NCBI RefSeq assembly: GCF_004362825.1
Contig: NZ_SNXZ01000011.1
Coordinates: 62,001-126,000, forward strand
Direction of reading: 5' to 3'
Source of the DNA: Labedaea rhizosphaerae
GTDB taxonomy: Bacteria; Actinomycetota; Actinomycetes; Mycobacteriales; Pseudonocardiaceae
Length of the DNA stretch: 64,000 nucleotides
Below, piece by piece: positions 7,437 to 15,591 of the stretch. The notes under the pieces are model-generated. The model was not told the DNA's origin. It searched no databases and saw nothing but the letters and a program-made list of their open reading frames with translations. The stretch's first letter is position 1. Every line of letters begins with the position of its first letter. Position numbers and translations under genes: made by a program.

Positions 7437-8501
7437 ATGAACACCACCCCCGTTGACGAGCTCGGAACGTCCGCCGCGCAGGTGCGCAGCGCGGAGCTGG
7501 AGCAGCAGATCCTCAAGGAGCCCGGGAAGTTCCGGATCCTGACCGGGGACCGACCTACCGGCCGGCTGCACCTCGGGCACTACTTCGGCTCGCTGCACAA
7601 CCGCGTGCGGCTGCAGGACCTCGGCGTGGAGACGCTCGTGGTCATCGCCGACTACCAGGTGCTCACCGACCGGGACGTGGCCGACAACCTGACCGGCTAC
7701 GTCGAGGAACTGGTCCTGGACTACCTGGCCATCGGCGTGGATCCCGCGCGCAGCACCATCTTCACGCACAGCGCGGTGCCCGCGTTGAACCAGTTGATGC
7801 TGCCGTTCCTGAGCCTGGTCTCGGTCGCGGAGCTCAACCGCAACCCGACGGTGAAGGACGAGATCACGCACTCACGCCAGTCGGCCGTGAGCGGCCTGAT
7901 GTTCACCTATCCCGTGCACCAGGCCGCGGACATCCTGTTCTGCAAGGCAAACCTGGTCCCGGTCGGTCAGGACCAGTTGCCCCACCTGGAAGTCACGCGC
8001 ACCATCGCGCGGCGCTTCAACGACCGGTACGGCTCTGTCTTCCCCCAGCCGGAGGCGTTGCTGTCGAACGCGCCGCTGCTGCTCGGCACCGACGGCACGA
8101 AGATGAGCAAGAGCCGGCGCAACGCCATCCCCCTGGCCGCCGACGCCGACGAGACCGCGCGGCTGCTGAAGGGGGCCAAGACGGACTCCGAGCGGCACAT
8201 CGCCTACGACCCGGCGACGCGCCCGGAGGTGTCGTCGCTGCTCCTGCTGGCCGCGCTGTGCCAGCAGCGGACACCGCAGGAGGTGGCCGAGGGCATCGGT
8301 TCCGCCGGCGCGGCCGCGCTGAAGAAGGTCGTGACGGAGTCGGTCAACGAGTTCCTGGCCCCGATCCGGGCCCGGCGGGCGGAGTACGCGCAGGACCTCG
8401 GCTTCCTCCGCGAGACGCTGCGGGAGGGCAACGAGCGAGCCCGGGCCGTCGCCGACGTGACGCTCGCCGAGGTGCGCACCGCCATGCACAGCGACTACTG
8501 A
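7437..8501 (+). CDS. trpS: Tryptophanyl-tRNA synthetase, probable antibiotic-resistant copy
   Basis: 354-aa class I synthetase that charges tRNA-Trp. The HIGH-type motif is HLGH (residues 45-48) and the signature KMSKS is exact (222-226). The ATG is chosen because AGGAGA lies just upstream; an earlier in-frame GTG at 7398 has no such site. The gene sits behind a Trp attenuator and directly after a chuangxinmycin-like operon. Auxiliary TrpRS enzymes resistant to indolmycin or chuangxinmycin are known in Streptomyces and in producers, and one Streptomyces copy is controlled by ribosome-mediated attenuation. The likely job is self-protection, with inhibition of the housekeeping enzyme switching this copy on. 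Resistance is inferred. Confidence 0.93.
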   Translation: MNTTPVDELGTSAAQVRSAELEQQILKEPGKFRILTGDRPTGRLHLGHYFGSLHNRVRLQDLGVETLVVIADYQVLTDRDVADNLTGYVEELVLDYLAIGVDPARSTIFTHSAVPALNQLMLPFLSLVSVAELNRNPTVKDEITHSRQSAVSGLMFTYPVHQAADILFCKANLVPVGQDQLPHLEVTRTIARRFNDRYGSVFPQPEALLSNAPLLLGTDGTKMSKSRRNAIPLAADADETARLLKGAKTDSERHIAYDPATRPEVSSLLLLAALCQQRTPQEVAEGIGSAGAAALKKVVTESVNEFLAPIRARRAEYAQDLGFLRETLREGNERARAVADVTLAEVRTAMHSDY

Positions 8502-8537
8502 ACGCGGGGGTGCAGCGGGTGGACCAGGAGAGTTAGG

Positions 8538-8563
8538 GTGTCCGACTGGAAATACCTGGACAC
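8538..8563. promoter_or_regulatory. Inverted repeat upstream of the STAND regulator
   Basis: GTGTCC and GGACAC separated by 14 nt, between the trpS stop and the regulator start. It could be an operator, perhaps autoregulatory, or a weak hairpin. It is short, so chance is possible. Confidence 0.3.
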
Positions 8564-8614
8564 AGCTGGACGGGCGGGGGAGCGGTTCTGGCCGAGGGAC
8601 CGGATGCGGGACGG

Positions 8615-11131
8615 GTGCACGGGCTCGAGGACCTGGCGCGGGAACTCGACCTGCTGCGTGCGCGGGCCGCGCACGGCACCGGCAAGGCGCGGGTGAGCCT
8701 CGCCCAGCTCGCCGATCGCGTCCAGTTGGCGCGCTCGACGGTGCACGCCTACGTCAGCGGCGTGTCGTTGCCGCCGTCCGAGGTGCTGGACGCGATCGTG
8801 ATCGCGCTCGGGGCGAGCACGGCCGAGCAGGCCGCGTGGGCCGAGGCCTGGTACCGGGTGCACGGCGAGCGGGAAGCGGTCAAGCGCACCGAGAAGGAGC
8901 ACGCCGGGCCCCGCCAGCTACCCCGCGACGTCGCGGAGTTCACCGGCCGGGTCGAGCAGTTGCGGTGGCTGGACGAGTGCCTCGACCAGGGCGCCGTCGT
9001 CACCGCCATCGCGGGCACCGCCGGTGCGGGCAAGACCGCCCTTGCCGTGCACTGGGCGCATTCGGTGGCCGACCGGTTCCCCGACGGCCAGCTGTTCGTG
9101 AACCTGCGCGGCTACGACCCGGGCGCACCCGTCGACACCGCGGACGCGCTGGCGATGGTGTTGCGTGCGCTCGGCGTCACGGGACCGCGGATCCCGGGCA
9201 CCGTGCCGGAGCGTGCGGCCATGTACCGCACCGCGCTGGCCGGGCGCCGGGTGCTCGTGGTGCTCGACAACGCCGGCAGCGCGGAGCAGGTGCGTGACCT
9301 GTTGCCCGGCACGGCCGGGTGCATGGCGTTGATCACCAGCCGGGACGCGCTGGGCGGGCTCGTGGTCCGCGACGGCGCGCGCCGCATCGACCTCGACGTG
9401 CTGACCGAGCCGGAGGCGGTCGCGTTGCTGGCCCGGTTGCTGGGCGACGACGAACCCGACCACGAGGCCGAGGCGGCGCAGGCGCTCGCGCGAGCCTGCG
9501 CCCGGTTGCCGTTGGCGTTGCGGATCGCCGCCGAGCTCGTGCGGTCGCGCTCGCGTGGCGGCATGGGCGATGTCGCCGCCGAACTCGCCGACCAGGACCG
9601 GCGGCTCGACCTGCTGGACGCGGGCGGTGACCCGCACACCGCGGTGCGCGCGGTGCTGTCGTGGTCGGTGCACGGGCTGACGCCCGACGCGACGAGGATG
9701 CTGGCGCTGCTGGGCGTGCACCCCGGCCGGCGCGTGGACCAGTACAGCGCGGCGGCGCTCGCGGGGTGCGAACCCGCGGCGGCACGCCGGCTGCTGGACG
9801 AGCTGCGCCGCGCGCACTTGGTGCAGGCGCAGGCGGACGGCCGCGTCGAGCAGCACGACCTGCTGCGCGCGCACGTCGTCGAGCGGGCCACGGGGCTGCC
9901 CGACGCGCACGCCGCCCGCACCCGGCTGCACGACTACTACCGTTCGGCCGCGCGTGCCGTGATGAATGTGTTGCACCCCAACGACAGCAGCCGGCGTGGT
10001 ACCCGGCTGCGGGTGCCGCCCACCGCGGTGGCGCTGCCGGAGCTGCCCGATGCCGAAGCGGCGATGAGCTGGCTCGCCGCGGAGCTGGACAACATCGTGG
10101 CGATGACCGCGGACGCGGCTCGGCACGGGTTCGCCGAGCACGCGCACCACGTCACCTACCTGCTGTGGAAGCAGCTCGACCTCGCCGCCTACCGGGACGA
10201 GGCGATGGCGATGTACCAGAACACACTCGCGGCGGCCCGGTCCGTTGGCTACCCGGCCGGTGAGGCGTCGGCGCTGCGCAACATCGCGACCGTGCTCGAC
10301 GCGCTCGGCCGCCACGAGGAGGCGCTGGTCCACCTGCGGCAGTCGTCGGCCATCCAGCGCGAACTCGGCGACGCCGAGGCCGCCGCGATGACCCTGACCA
10401 GCATCGGGGTGGTGCTGCAGGAGCTCGGCCGGTTCGAGGAATCCATTGCCGCGCAAGAGGAATCGCTGGCCATCCGGCTGGCCGCCGACGACCGGCAGGG
10501 CGCGGCCGCGTCGATGCTCAACCTGGGTGTCGTCCTTGAGGAGCGCGGCGAGTTCGCCCGCAGCAAGCAGTACCACTCGCAGGCGATGGCGGTGTTCGAG
10601 GAGGTCGGCGACCGGCTCGGCCAGGCGCACGCGCTGGCCAACCTGGGGAACATCTCGCGGCTGCTGGGCGATCCGTCGGCGGGCATCACTTACCTGCTCC
10701 GGGCCAAGGTGCTCTACGAGGAACTGGGCAGTCCCGTCGGCGTCACCTACGTCCACGCGGGGTGGGCGATGTGCGAAGCGGCCCTCGGGCACTCGGCGGA
10801 GGCGCTCACCCACCACCACGCCGCGCTGGACCTGGCCCGCGAGCTCGGCAACGCCGCGCTCGAGACGGAGGTCCTCAACGACCTGGGGATCACGCTGGCG
10901 GCCGGCGGTGACGAGCAACGCGCGGACGGCGCGCACCAGGCCGCGCTCGACATGGCCACCCAGCGCCAGGACCCGCACGAGCAGGCGCGTGCGCTGCACC
11001 ACCTGGGCAAGCTCCGCGGGGACACGGAATACCTGCGCCGCGCCGCCGAACTGTTCGACGGGCTGAACGCGCAGAAGGCGGCGCAGGTCCGTGCCGATCT
11101 CGCGGCGATGACCCACCGCGCGGTCGGCTAA
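8615..11131 (+). CDS. HTH-STAND ATPase-TPR transcriptional regulator
   Basis: 838-aa regulator. Residues about 1-85 form a helix-turn-helix (LAQLADRVQLARSTVHAY). An NB-ARC-like NTPase follows, with Walker A GTAGAGKTAL near residue 135 and Walker B RRVLVVLDNAG near 215. The C-terminal half, from about residue 530, is a run of TPR repeats (EASALRNIATVLDALGRHEE and similar). Such proteins are ligand-triggered switches, common beside actinomycete secondary-metabolite genes. It is co-directional with trpS and could be the cluster regulator, but may equally mark the cluster edge. The GTG start is the only reasonable one in frame. The ligand is unknown. Confidence 0.85.
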   Translation: MHGLEDLARELDLLRARAAHGTGKARVSLAQLADRVQLARSTVHAYVSGVSLPPSEVLDAIVIALGASTAEQAAWAEAWYRVHGEREAVKRTEKEHAGPRQLPRDVAEFTGRVEQLRWLDECLDQGAVVTAIAGTAGAGKTALAVHWAHSVADRFPDGQLFVNLRGYDPGAPVDTADALAMVLRALGVTGPRIPGTVPERAAMYRTALAGRRVLVVLDNAGSAEQVRDLLPGTAGCMALITSRDALGGLVVRDGARRIDLDVLTEPEAVALLARLLGDDEPDHEAEAAQALARACARLPLALRIAAELVRSRSRGGMGDVAAELADQDRRLDLLDAGGDPHTAVRAVLSWSVHGLTPDATRMLALLGVHPGRRVDQYSAAALAGCEPAAARRLLDELRRAHLVQAQADGRVEQHDLLRAHVVERATGLPDAHAARTRLHDYYRSAARAVMNVLHPNDSSRRGTRLRVPPTAVALPELPDAEAAMSWLAAELDNIVAMTADAARHGFAEHAHHVTYLLWKQLDLAAYRDEAMAMYQNTLAAARSVGYPAGEASALRNIATVLDALGRHEEALVHLRQSSAIQRELGDAEAAAMTLTSIGVVLQELGRFEESIAAQEESLAIRLAADDRQGAAASMLNLGVVLEERGEFARSKQYHSQAMAVFEEVGDRLGQAHALANLGNISRLLGDPSAGITYLLRAKVLYEELGSPVGVTYVHAGWAMCEAALGHSAEALTHHHAALDLARELGNAALETEVLNDLGITLAAGGDEQRADGAHQAALDMATQRQDPHEQARALHHLGKLRGDTEYLRRAAELFDGLNAQKAAQVRADLAAMTHRAVG

Positions 11132-12330
11132 ACCACGCGGACGCCGTCCTTCCAGACCTCGCGCACGTTGTCCTTCAACCCGTCCAGGTCGTACGCGTCC
11201 CCGGCCACGACCACCACGTCGGCGCGGTAGCCGGGGGCGAGCTTGCCGAGGTCGTTGTCGTAGCCCAGCAGTTGCGCCGCCGACGACGTGGTCGCGGTCA
11301 GGACCTGCGCCGGGCTCATGCCGCAGGCCGCCATCAGGGGCAGCTCTTCCAGGTTCGTGCCGTGCGGGCCGACCGCGGCGTCGGTGCCCATCGCGATCCG
11401 GACGCCCGCCGCGGCCGCCTTGCGCACCGATTCCGCGTGGATGCCAGCGACCTCTTCGGCCTTGCGGACCACGACCTCGGGCAGCGCCGCGCCCGCCTTG
11501 CCCGCGCGGATGACGTTGATCGGGGCGACCAGCGTGGGCACGAGCCACGTCCCATTGCGCAACATCAGGTCGATGGCCTCGTCGTCGAGGTAGATGCCAT
11601 GCTCGATGGAGCGGATGCCCGCGCGGATCGCGTTCTTGATGCCCTCGGCGCCCTGCGCGTGGGCCATCACGTACTTGCCCTGCGCGGTCGCCTCGGTGAC
11701 CAGCACCGCCAGCTCCTCGGGCGTGAACTGCGAGTGCCGCGGGTCGTCGCCGGGGGACAGGACACCGCCGGTCGTGTGGACCTTGAGCACCTCGGCCCCG
11801 GCACGCATCAGGGTCCGGGCGATCTTGCGCATCTCGTCGGGGCCGTCGACGACCGTCGCCGGGCGGCCCGGGTGCGGGGTGAAGAGCGGAACGCAGTGGC
11901 TGGACGGCAGCCAGGCGTCGCCATGACCGCCGGTCTGGCTGATCGCGTTGACCGAGATCTGCATCCGCGGCCCGGCGATCAGCCCGTCGTCGACGGCCTG
12001 CTTGATGCCGAGGTCGGCGCCGCCGGCATCGCGCACGGTGGTGATACCGAGCTCGAGGGTCTTGCGCAGGTTCTGCGCCGCCTCGAAGAACTGGTAGGAG
12101 AACGGCTTGAACAGCCGGTGCATCATGTTGATCTCGGACACCGAGACGTGCACGTGGCAGTCGAACAGGCCGGGCAGCAGCGTCGCGCCCGTGCAGTCCA
12201 CGACCTCGTCGCCGTCCAGGCCGCTGCCGACCTCGACGATCCGGCCGTCCTGCACCGCGACGTCGCCGGCGGCCGGATCGGCGCCCGTCCCGTCGAAGAC
12301 CTGCCCGCCCGCGAAGACCGTCCTGGTCAC
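11128..12330 (-). CDS. Metal-dependent amidohydrolase
   Basis: 400-aa amidohydrolase with all binuclear-metal ligands visible: HxH in DCHVHVS, a probably carboxylated Lys in EVLKVHTTGG, His in MAHAQG, His in SIEHGIYL and Asp in MGTDAAVGP. The arrangement resembles imidazolonepropionase-like and peptidase/lactonase-type members of the superfamily; the substrate is not clear. The GTG at 12330 is preferred over an earlier GTG at 12345 because GGAGGAG lies between them at ideal spacing. Its 3' end meets the end of the STAND regulator gene on the other strand. Confidence 0.85.
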   Translation of the reverse strand: MTRTVFAGGQVFDGTGADPAAGDVAVQDGRIVEVGSGLDGDEVVDCTGATLLPGLFDCHVHVSVSEINMMHRLFKPFSYQFFEAAQNLRKTLELGITTVRDAGGADLGIKQAVDDGLIAGPRMQISVNAISQTGGHGDAWLPSSHCVPLFTPHPGRPATVVDGPDEMRKIARTLMRAGAEVLKVHTTGGVLSPGDDPRHSQFTPEELAVLVTEATAQGKYVMAHAQGAEGIKNAIRAGIRSIEHGIYLDDEAIDLMLRNGTWLVPTLVAPINVIRAGKAGAALPEVVVRKAEEVAGIHAESVRKAAAAGVRIAMGTDAAVGPHGTNLEELPLMAACGMSPAQVLTATTSSAAQLLGYDNDLGKLAPGYRADVVVVAGDAYDLDGLKDNVREVWKDGVRVV

Positions 12331-12378
12331 GGCGTCTCCTCCCACAGTTGCTTACCGCCGCTAACGTTATCGGCGCCG

Positions 12379-12801
12379 TCAACCGGCCGGGGACTGCATC
12401 CGATCGATGATCTTGACCAAGGCCGATTCGAGGTGCTTGCGTTCGGCGGCGGTGAGCGTGGCGAAGGCGTGGGCGGCCAGGTCGGCACGCGCACGGGCGA
12501 TGTCCTGCTGGACCGACCGCGCGTGCTCGGTGAGGTGGATGCGCACCAGCCGGCCGTCGGTGGGGTCGCGCCTGCGCTCGACCAGGCCGGCGGTGGCCAT
12601 CCGCGAGGCCGACTTGACGATGGTCGGGGTGGCGACGCCCAGTCGTTCGGCGAGTTCGCCCGGCGTCAGCCCGTCCTGTTCCCACAGCACCTCGAGCACC
12701 AGGTTCTGGCCGACCCGCACGCCGTACCGGCTCATCGCCTCGTCGGTGGCGGCCCGCAACAGCTTGTGCGCGCGGGTGAACAGGCGCATCAGGTCGGTCA
12801 T
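12379..12801 (-). CDS. MarR-family transcriptional repressor
   Basis: 140-aa winged-helix protein with the MarR core LTPGELAERLGVATPTIVK (recognition helices) and the wing RRRDPTDGRLVRIHLTE. MarR dimers bind palindromes and release on binding small phenolic or oxidised ligands. A perfect 36-bp palindrome lies in the intergenic region to the divergent LLM oxidoreductase gene, so this protein very probably represses both genes. Confidence 0.9.
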   Translation of the reverse strand: MTDLMRLFTRAHKLLRAATDEAMSRYGVRVGQNLVLEVLWEQDGLTPGELAERLGVATPTIVKSASRMATAGLVERRRDPTDGRLVRIHLTEHARSVQQDIARARADLAAHAFATLTAAERKHLESALVKIIDRMQSPAG

Positions 12802-12851
12802 GCGTGGAGCGTAGGCGACGGTCCTTGCCGGACGCGGCGTCGATCGCTAGA

Positions 12852-12887
12852 TTTCGTTAGCCGACTATCGATAGTCGGCTAACGAAA
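12852..12887. promoter_or_regulatory. Perfect 36-bp palindrome, probable MarR operator
   Basis: Each half is TTTCGTTAGCCGACTATC, and the whole is identical to its reverse complement. It is centred between the divergent marR and LLM oxidoreductase genes and ends 10 nt before the latter's ATG, so a bound protein would block its transcription or translation start. It is AT-richer than its surroundings. Confidence 0.85.
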
Positions 12888-12897
12888 GGACGCCTCC

Positions 12898-13782
12898 ATG
12901 CTCAGCTTCGGTATCAAGACCAACCCCGTGCACACCACCTACCAGGACCTCCTGCGCGTCTGGCAGGCCGCCGACGCCGCGCCGCTGATCGAGCACGCGT
13001 GGCTGTGGGACCACTTCCTGCCGCTCTACGGTCCGGTCGACGGACCGATCCTGGAGGGCTGGACGCTGCTTTCGGCGCTGGCCGCCCGCACCGAACGCCT
13101 CGACCTCGGCCTGATGGTGACCAACAACCGGGTGCGCCCGCCCGCCGTGCTGGCCAAGATCGCGTCCACAGTGGACCAGCTGGCGAACGGCCGGCTGGTG
13201 CTCGGCATCGGCGTCGGCGGCACGCGCATGGCCAGGCCGGGCCAGGAGCTGGCCGAACGCGAGTACGCCGCCTACGGCCTCGACCTCGTGCCACCCGCCG
13301 ACGGGATCGCCGCGCTCGCCGAGACCTGCGTGCTCCTCCGTCGCATGTGGACAGAATCGGTGGTCGACTTCACCGGCACCCAGTACGCGGTGACCGGCGC
13401 CTACTGCGAGCCCAAGCCGGTGCGCCCGGGCGGGCCGCCGATCCTCATCGGTGCGTGGGGCCGGCGCGCGCTGCGGGTCGTCGCCGAGCACGCCGACATC
13501 TGGAACGTGCCGGGCCCGCACCACAACAGCATCGACTACCTGCGGGAGCGGTCCCGGGTCCTCGACGAGCACTGTGCCGCCATCGGCCGGGATCCGGCTT
13601 CGGTCGTGCGCTCGACGCAGCTCGTGGTGCGTCCGGACGACCTGGCGACGCCCCGGGCCGCGGTGTTCGAGTTGGTCGACTCCGGGTTCACGCACCTCGT
13701 GCTCAACGTCGGCGCGCCGTTCCCGGACGACCTCGTGCCCCGGCTGGTCGGCGAGATCATCGAACCGGCCCTCGCCCGGTGA
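12898..13782 (+). CDS. LLM-class (luciferase-like) F420-type oxidoreductase
   Basis: 294-aa TIM-barrel enzyme of the bacterial luciferase-like monooxygenase class, probably using F420 or FMN. Diagnostic stretches are WLWDHFLPLYGP near the N-terminus, LVLGIGVGGT in the middle and ILIGAWGRRALRVVAEHAD. AAGGA precedes the ATG. The gene diverges from marR across a perfect palindrome and is probably induced when MarR lets go, as in detoxification of xenobiotics or endogenous redox compounds. Substrate unknown. Confidence 0.88.
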   Translation: MLSFGIKTNPVHTTYQDLLRVWQAADAAPLIEHAWLWDHFLPLYGPVDGPILEGWTLLSALAARTERLDLGLMVTNNRVRPPAVLAKIASTVDQLANGRLVLGIGVGGTRMARPGQELAEREYAAYGLDLVPPADGIAALAETCVLLRRMWTESVVDFTGTQYAVTGAYCEPKPVRPGGPPILIGAWGRRALRVVAEHADIWNVPGPHHNSIDYLRERSRVLDEHCAAIGRDPASVVRSTQLVVRPDDLATPRAAVFELVDSGFTHLVLNVGAPFPDDLVPRLVGEIIEPALAR

Positions 13783-13815
13783 TCCCGTCCCGTCAAGGGT
13801 CGTGCGCGGGACCGG

Positions 13816-14493
13816 TCAGGTCGCGGTGGCGATGAGGTGGGCGAGCTCGACCGGCTTGGTGCGCATGGGCCAGTGGCCCGAGTCGATGTCGGCGAAGTCG
13901 ACGTGCTTGGCCTTCGCGAGCTCGGGCACGTCGCCCGCGGTGATCCACTCCTTCGCCTGGTCCGGGGTGAACTCGGGGCACACGACCAGGGTCGGCACGT
14001 CGAAGCGGCGCTCGTCGGTCAGCCGCACGGTGCCCTTGGCGACGCCCTCGGGCACCGGGATCGCGGCGGCTTCGAAGGCCTTCTTGGTGCCGTCGTCGAG
14101 GTCGGCCGAGTCCGGCCCCTCGAACGGGCCCCAGCCGGGGAAGGGCATGGCGCCGTCGCGCATCTCGAAGAAGTCCGCGTAGCTCGACCCGTCGGCCGAC
14201 GGGAAGCCGCCGATGAGGACGGTCTTGGCGACCTTCTCGGGCCGCGCGTCGGCGGCCAGCCACGCCAGGGTGCAGGCGGCCGAGTGCCCGACCACCACGG
14301 GCCTGCCCTCGGTCGCCTCGACCGCGGCGAGGACGGCGGCGAGCTGGTCGTCGAGCGTGGCGGTGGCCGCGCCATCGCCCTGGCCGGGCAGGGTCAGCGC
14401 CACCGGGTGGTGGCCGAGCGACCGCAGTTCGGCGGCGACGTCGTCCCAGGCGGAGCCGTCGAGCCACAGGCCGGCGATGAGCAGCACATCCAT
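13816..14493 (-). CDS. Alpha/beta hydrolase
   Basis: 225-aa hydrolase with the nucleophile elbow GHSAACTLAWL and a C-terminal HWPMRTKPVELA providing the catalytic His, as in small EstC/salicylate-esterase-like proteins. No signal peptide. It diverges from the WYL regulator at 14580, which probably controls it. Confidence 0.85.
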   Translation of the reverse strand: MDVLLIAGLWLDGSAWDDVAAELRSLGHHPVALTLPGQGDGAATATLDDQLAAVLAAVEATEGRPVVVGHSAACTLAWLAADARPEKVAKTVLIGGFPSADGSSYADFFEMRDGAMPFPGWGPFEGPDSADLDDGTKKAFEAAAIPVPEGVAKGTVRLTDERRFDVPTLVVCPEFTPDQAKEWITAGDVPELAKAKHVDFADIDSGHWPMRTKPVELAHLIATAT

Positions 14494-14579
14494 GATCAGA
14501 AATCCTCTTCCTCGGGTTGGTGGCGCCAGCGTAGAACCGATTCCGGACGATCGGCTTCCGGTTCGGTTAGCCTGGCCGC

Positions 14580-15533
14580 GTGTCCAGTGGTCTGAGCCCC
14601 ACCGCCCGCGCCCTGCGCGCCCTGGAGATCCTGCAGGCCCGTCCCGGCACGACGGCCGATCAGCTGGCCGAGAAGCTGGGCGTCACCGAGCGGGCCGCCC
14701 GCCGCTACGTCGGGATCCTGCGCGAGGCGGGCATCCAGGTCGAGTCCGCTCGCGGGCCGCACGGCGGGTACCGCCTGCGCCGCGGCACGCGGTTGCCGCC
14801 GATCGTGTTCACCCAGGCCGAGGCGCTGGGGCTGGTCATGGCCGTGCTCGACGGCCAGCCCGCCGCGACCGAGGCCGACGACCCGGTCGGCGCCGCGCTG
14901 GGCAAGGTGATCAAGGCGCTGCCCGAGAACGTCGGGCGCGAGGCCGCCGCGTTGCGTGCACACGCCTCGGCCGCGCCCGACCGGCACGCCGCGCACCCCG
15001 ATCCGGTCACCACCAGCACGCTCGTCGCCGCCGTCGCGGCGCGCCGTCGGGTGCGGCTCACCTACCGCAGCGAGACCGGCACCGAATGGGAGTCCGAAGT
15101 GGACCCGTGGGCGGTGGTGGTCCGGCACGGGCGCTGGTACCTGCTGTGCCATTCCCTTCGGGCCGAGGCGATCCGCACCTACCGGGTCGACCGGGTCCGG
15201 GCGGTCACGCAGACCACGCACGAGTTCGAGCCACCCGCCGGCCTCGACCCGGTCGCGGCGCTGGAGGAGAACCTCGGCCGGGGCTGGGAGTACCCGACCC
15301 GCGTGGTGTTCGACGCGCCGCTCGCCGACGTGGCCCCGTGGATCCGGGCGACCATGGGACGGCTGGAACCGCTGGGGACGGGGTGCGTTCTGGTCGGCAG
15401 CACCAGCAACCCGGCGATGTACGCGCAGGAATGGCTGACCACCGTGCCGTTCGACTTCCGGGTCGAGGGCGGCGAGGAAGTGCGTGCGGCGGTCGCCGCG
15501 GTCGCCGCCCGCTTCCACCACGCCGTCGGCTGA
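14580..15533 (+). CDS. HTH-WYL transcriptional regulator
   Basis: 317-aa protein with an N-terminal HTH (TADQLAEKLGVTERAARRYV), a WYL domain in the centre (WAVVVRHGRWYLLCHSLRAE) and a C-terminal WCX-like domain. WYL regulators are common actinomycete repressors or activators that sense nucleic acids or small ligands. The start is GTG. It diverges from the alpha/beta hydrolase gene with 86 bp between, suggesting shared control. Confidence 0.88.
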   Translation: MSSGLSPTARALRALEILQARPGTTADQLAEKLGVTERAARRYVGILREAGIQVESARGPHGGYRLRRGTRLPPIVFTQAEALGLVMAVLDGQPAATEADDPVGAALGKVIKALPENVGREAAALRAHASAAPDRHAAHPDPVTTSTLVAAVAARRRVRLTYRSETGTEWESEVDPWAVVVRHGRWYLLCHSLRAEAIRTYRVDRVRAVTQTTHEFEPPAGLDPVAALEENLGRGWEYPTRVVFDAPLADVAPWIRATMGRLEPLGTGCVLVGSTSNPAMYAQEWLTTVPFDFRVEGGEEVRAAVAAVAARFHHAVG

Positions 15534-15591
15534 CCGTCGCCGGCGCGGGGTTTAATCATGCGCCAGACGTTCGGTGCTCGAAGGATGACGG

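Noticed and set aside
8918-12685. 1255-codon frame across the STAND regulator, amidohydrolase and MarR genes
   Set aside because: Shadow frame with low-complexity Arg/Ala composition; known families occupy the other frames.
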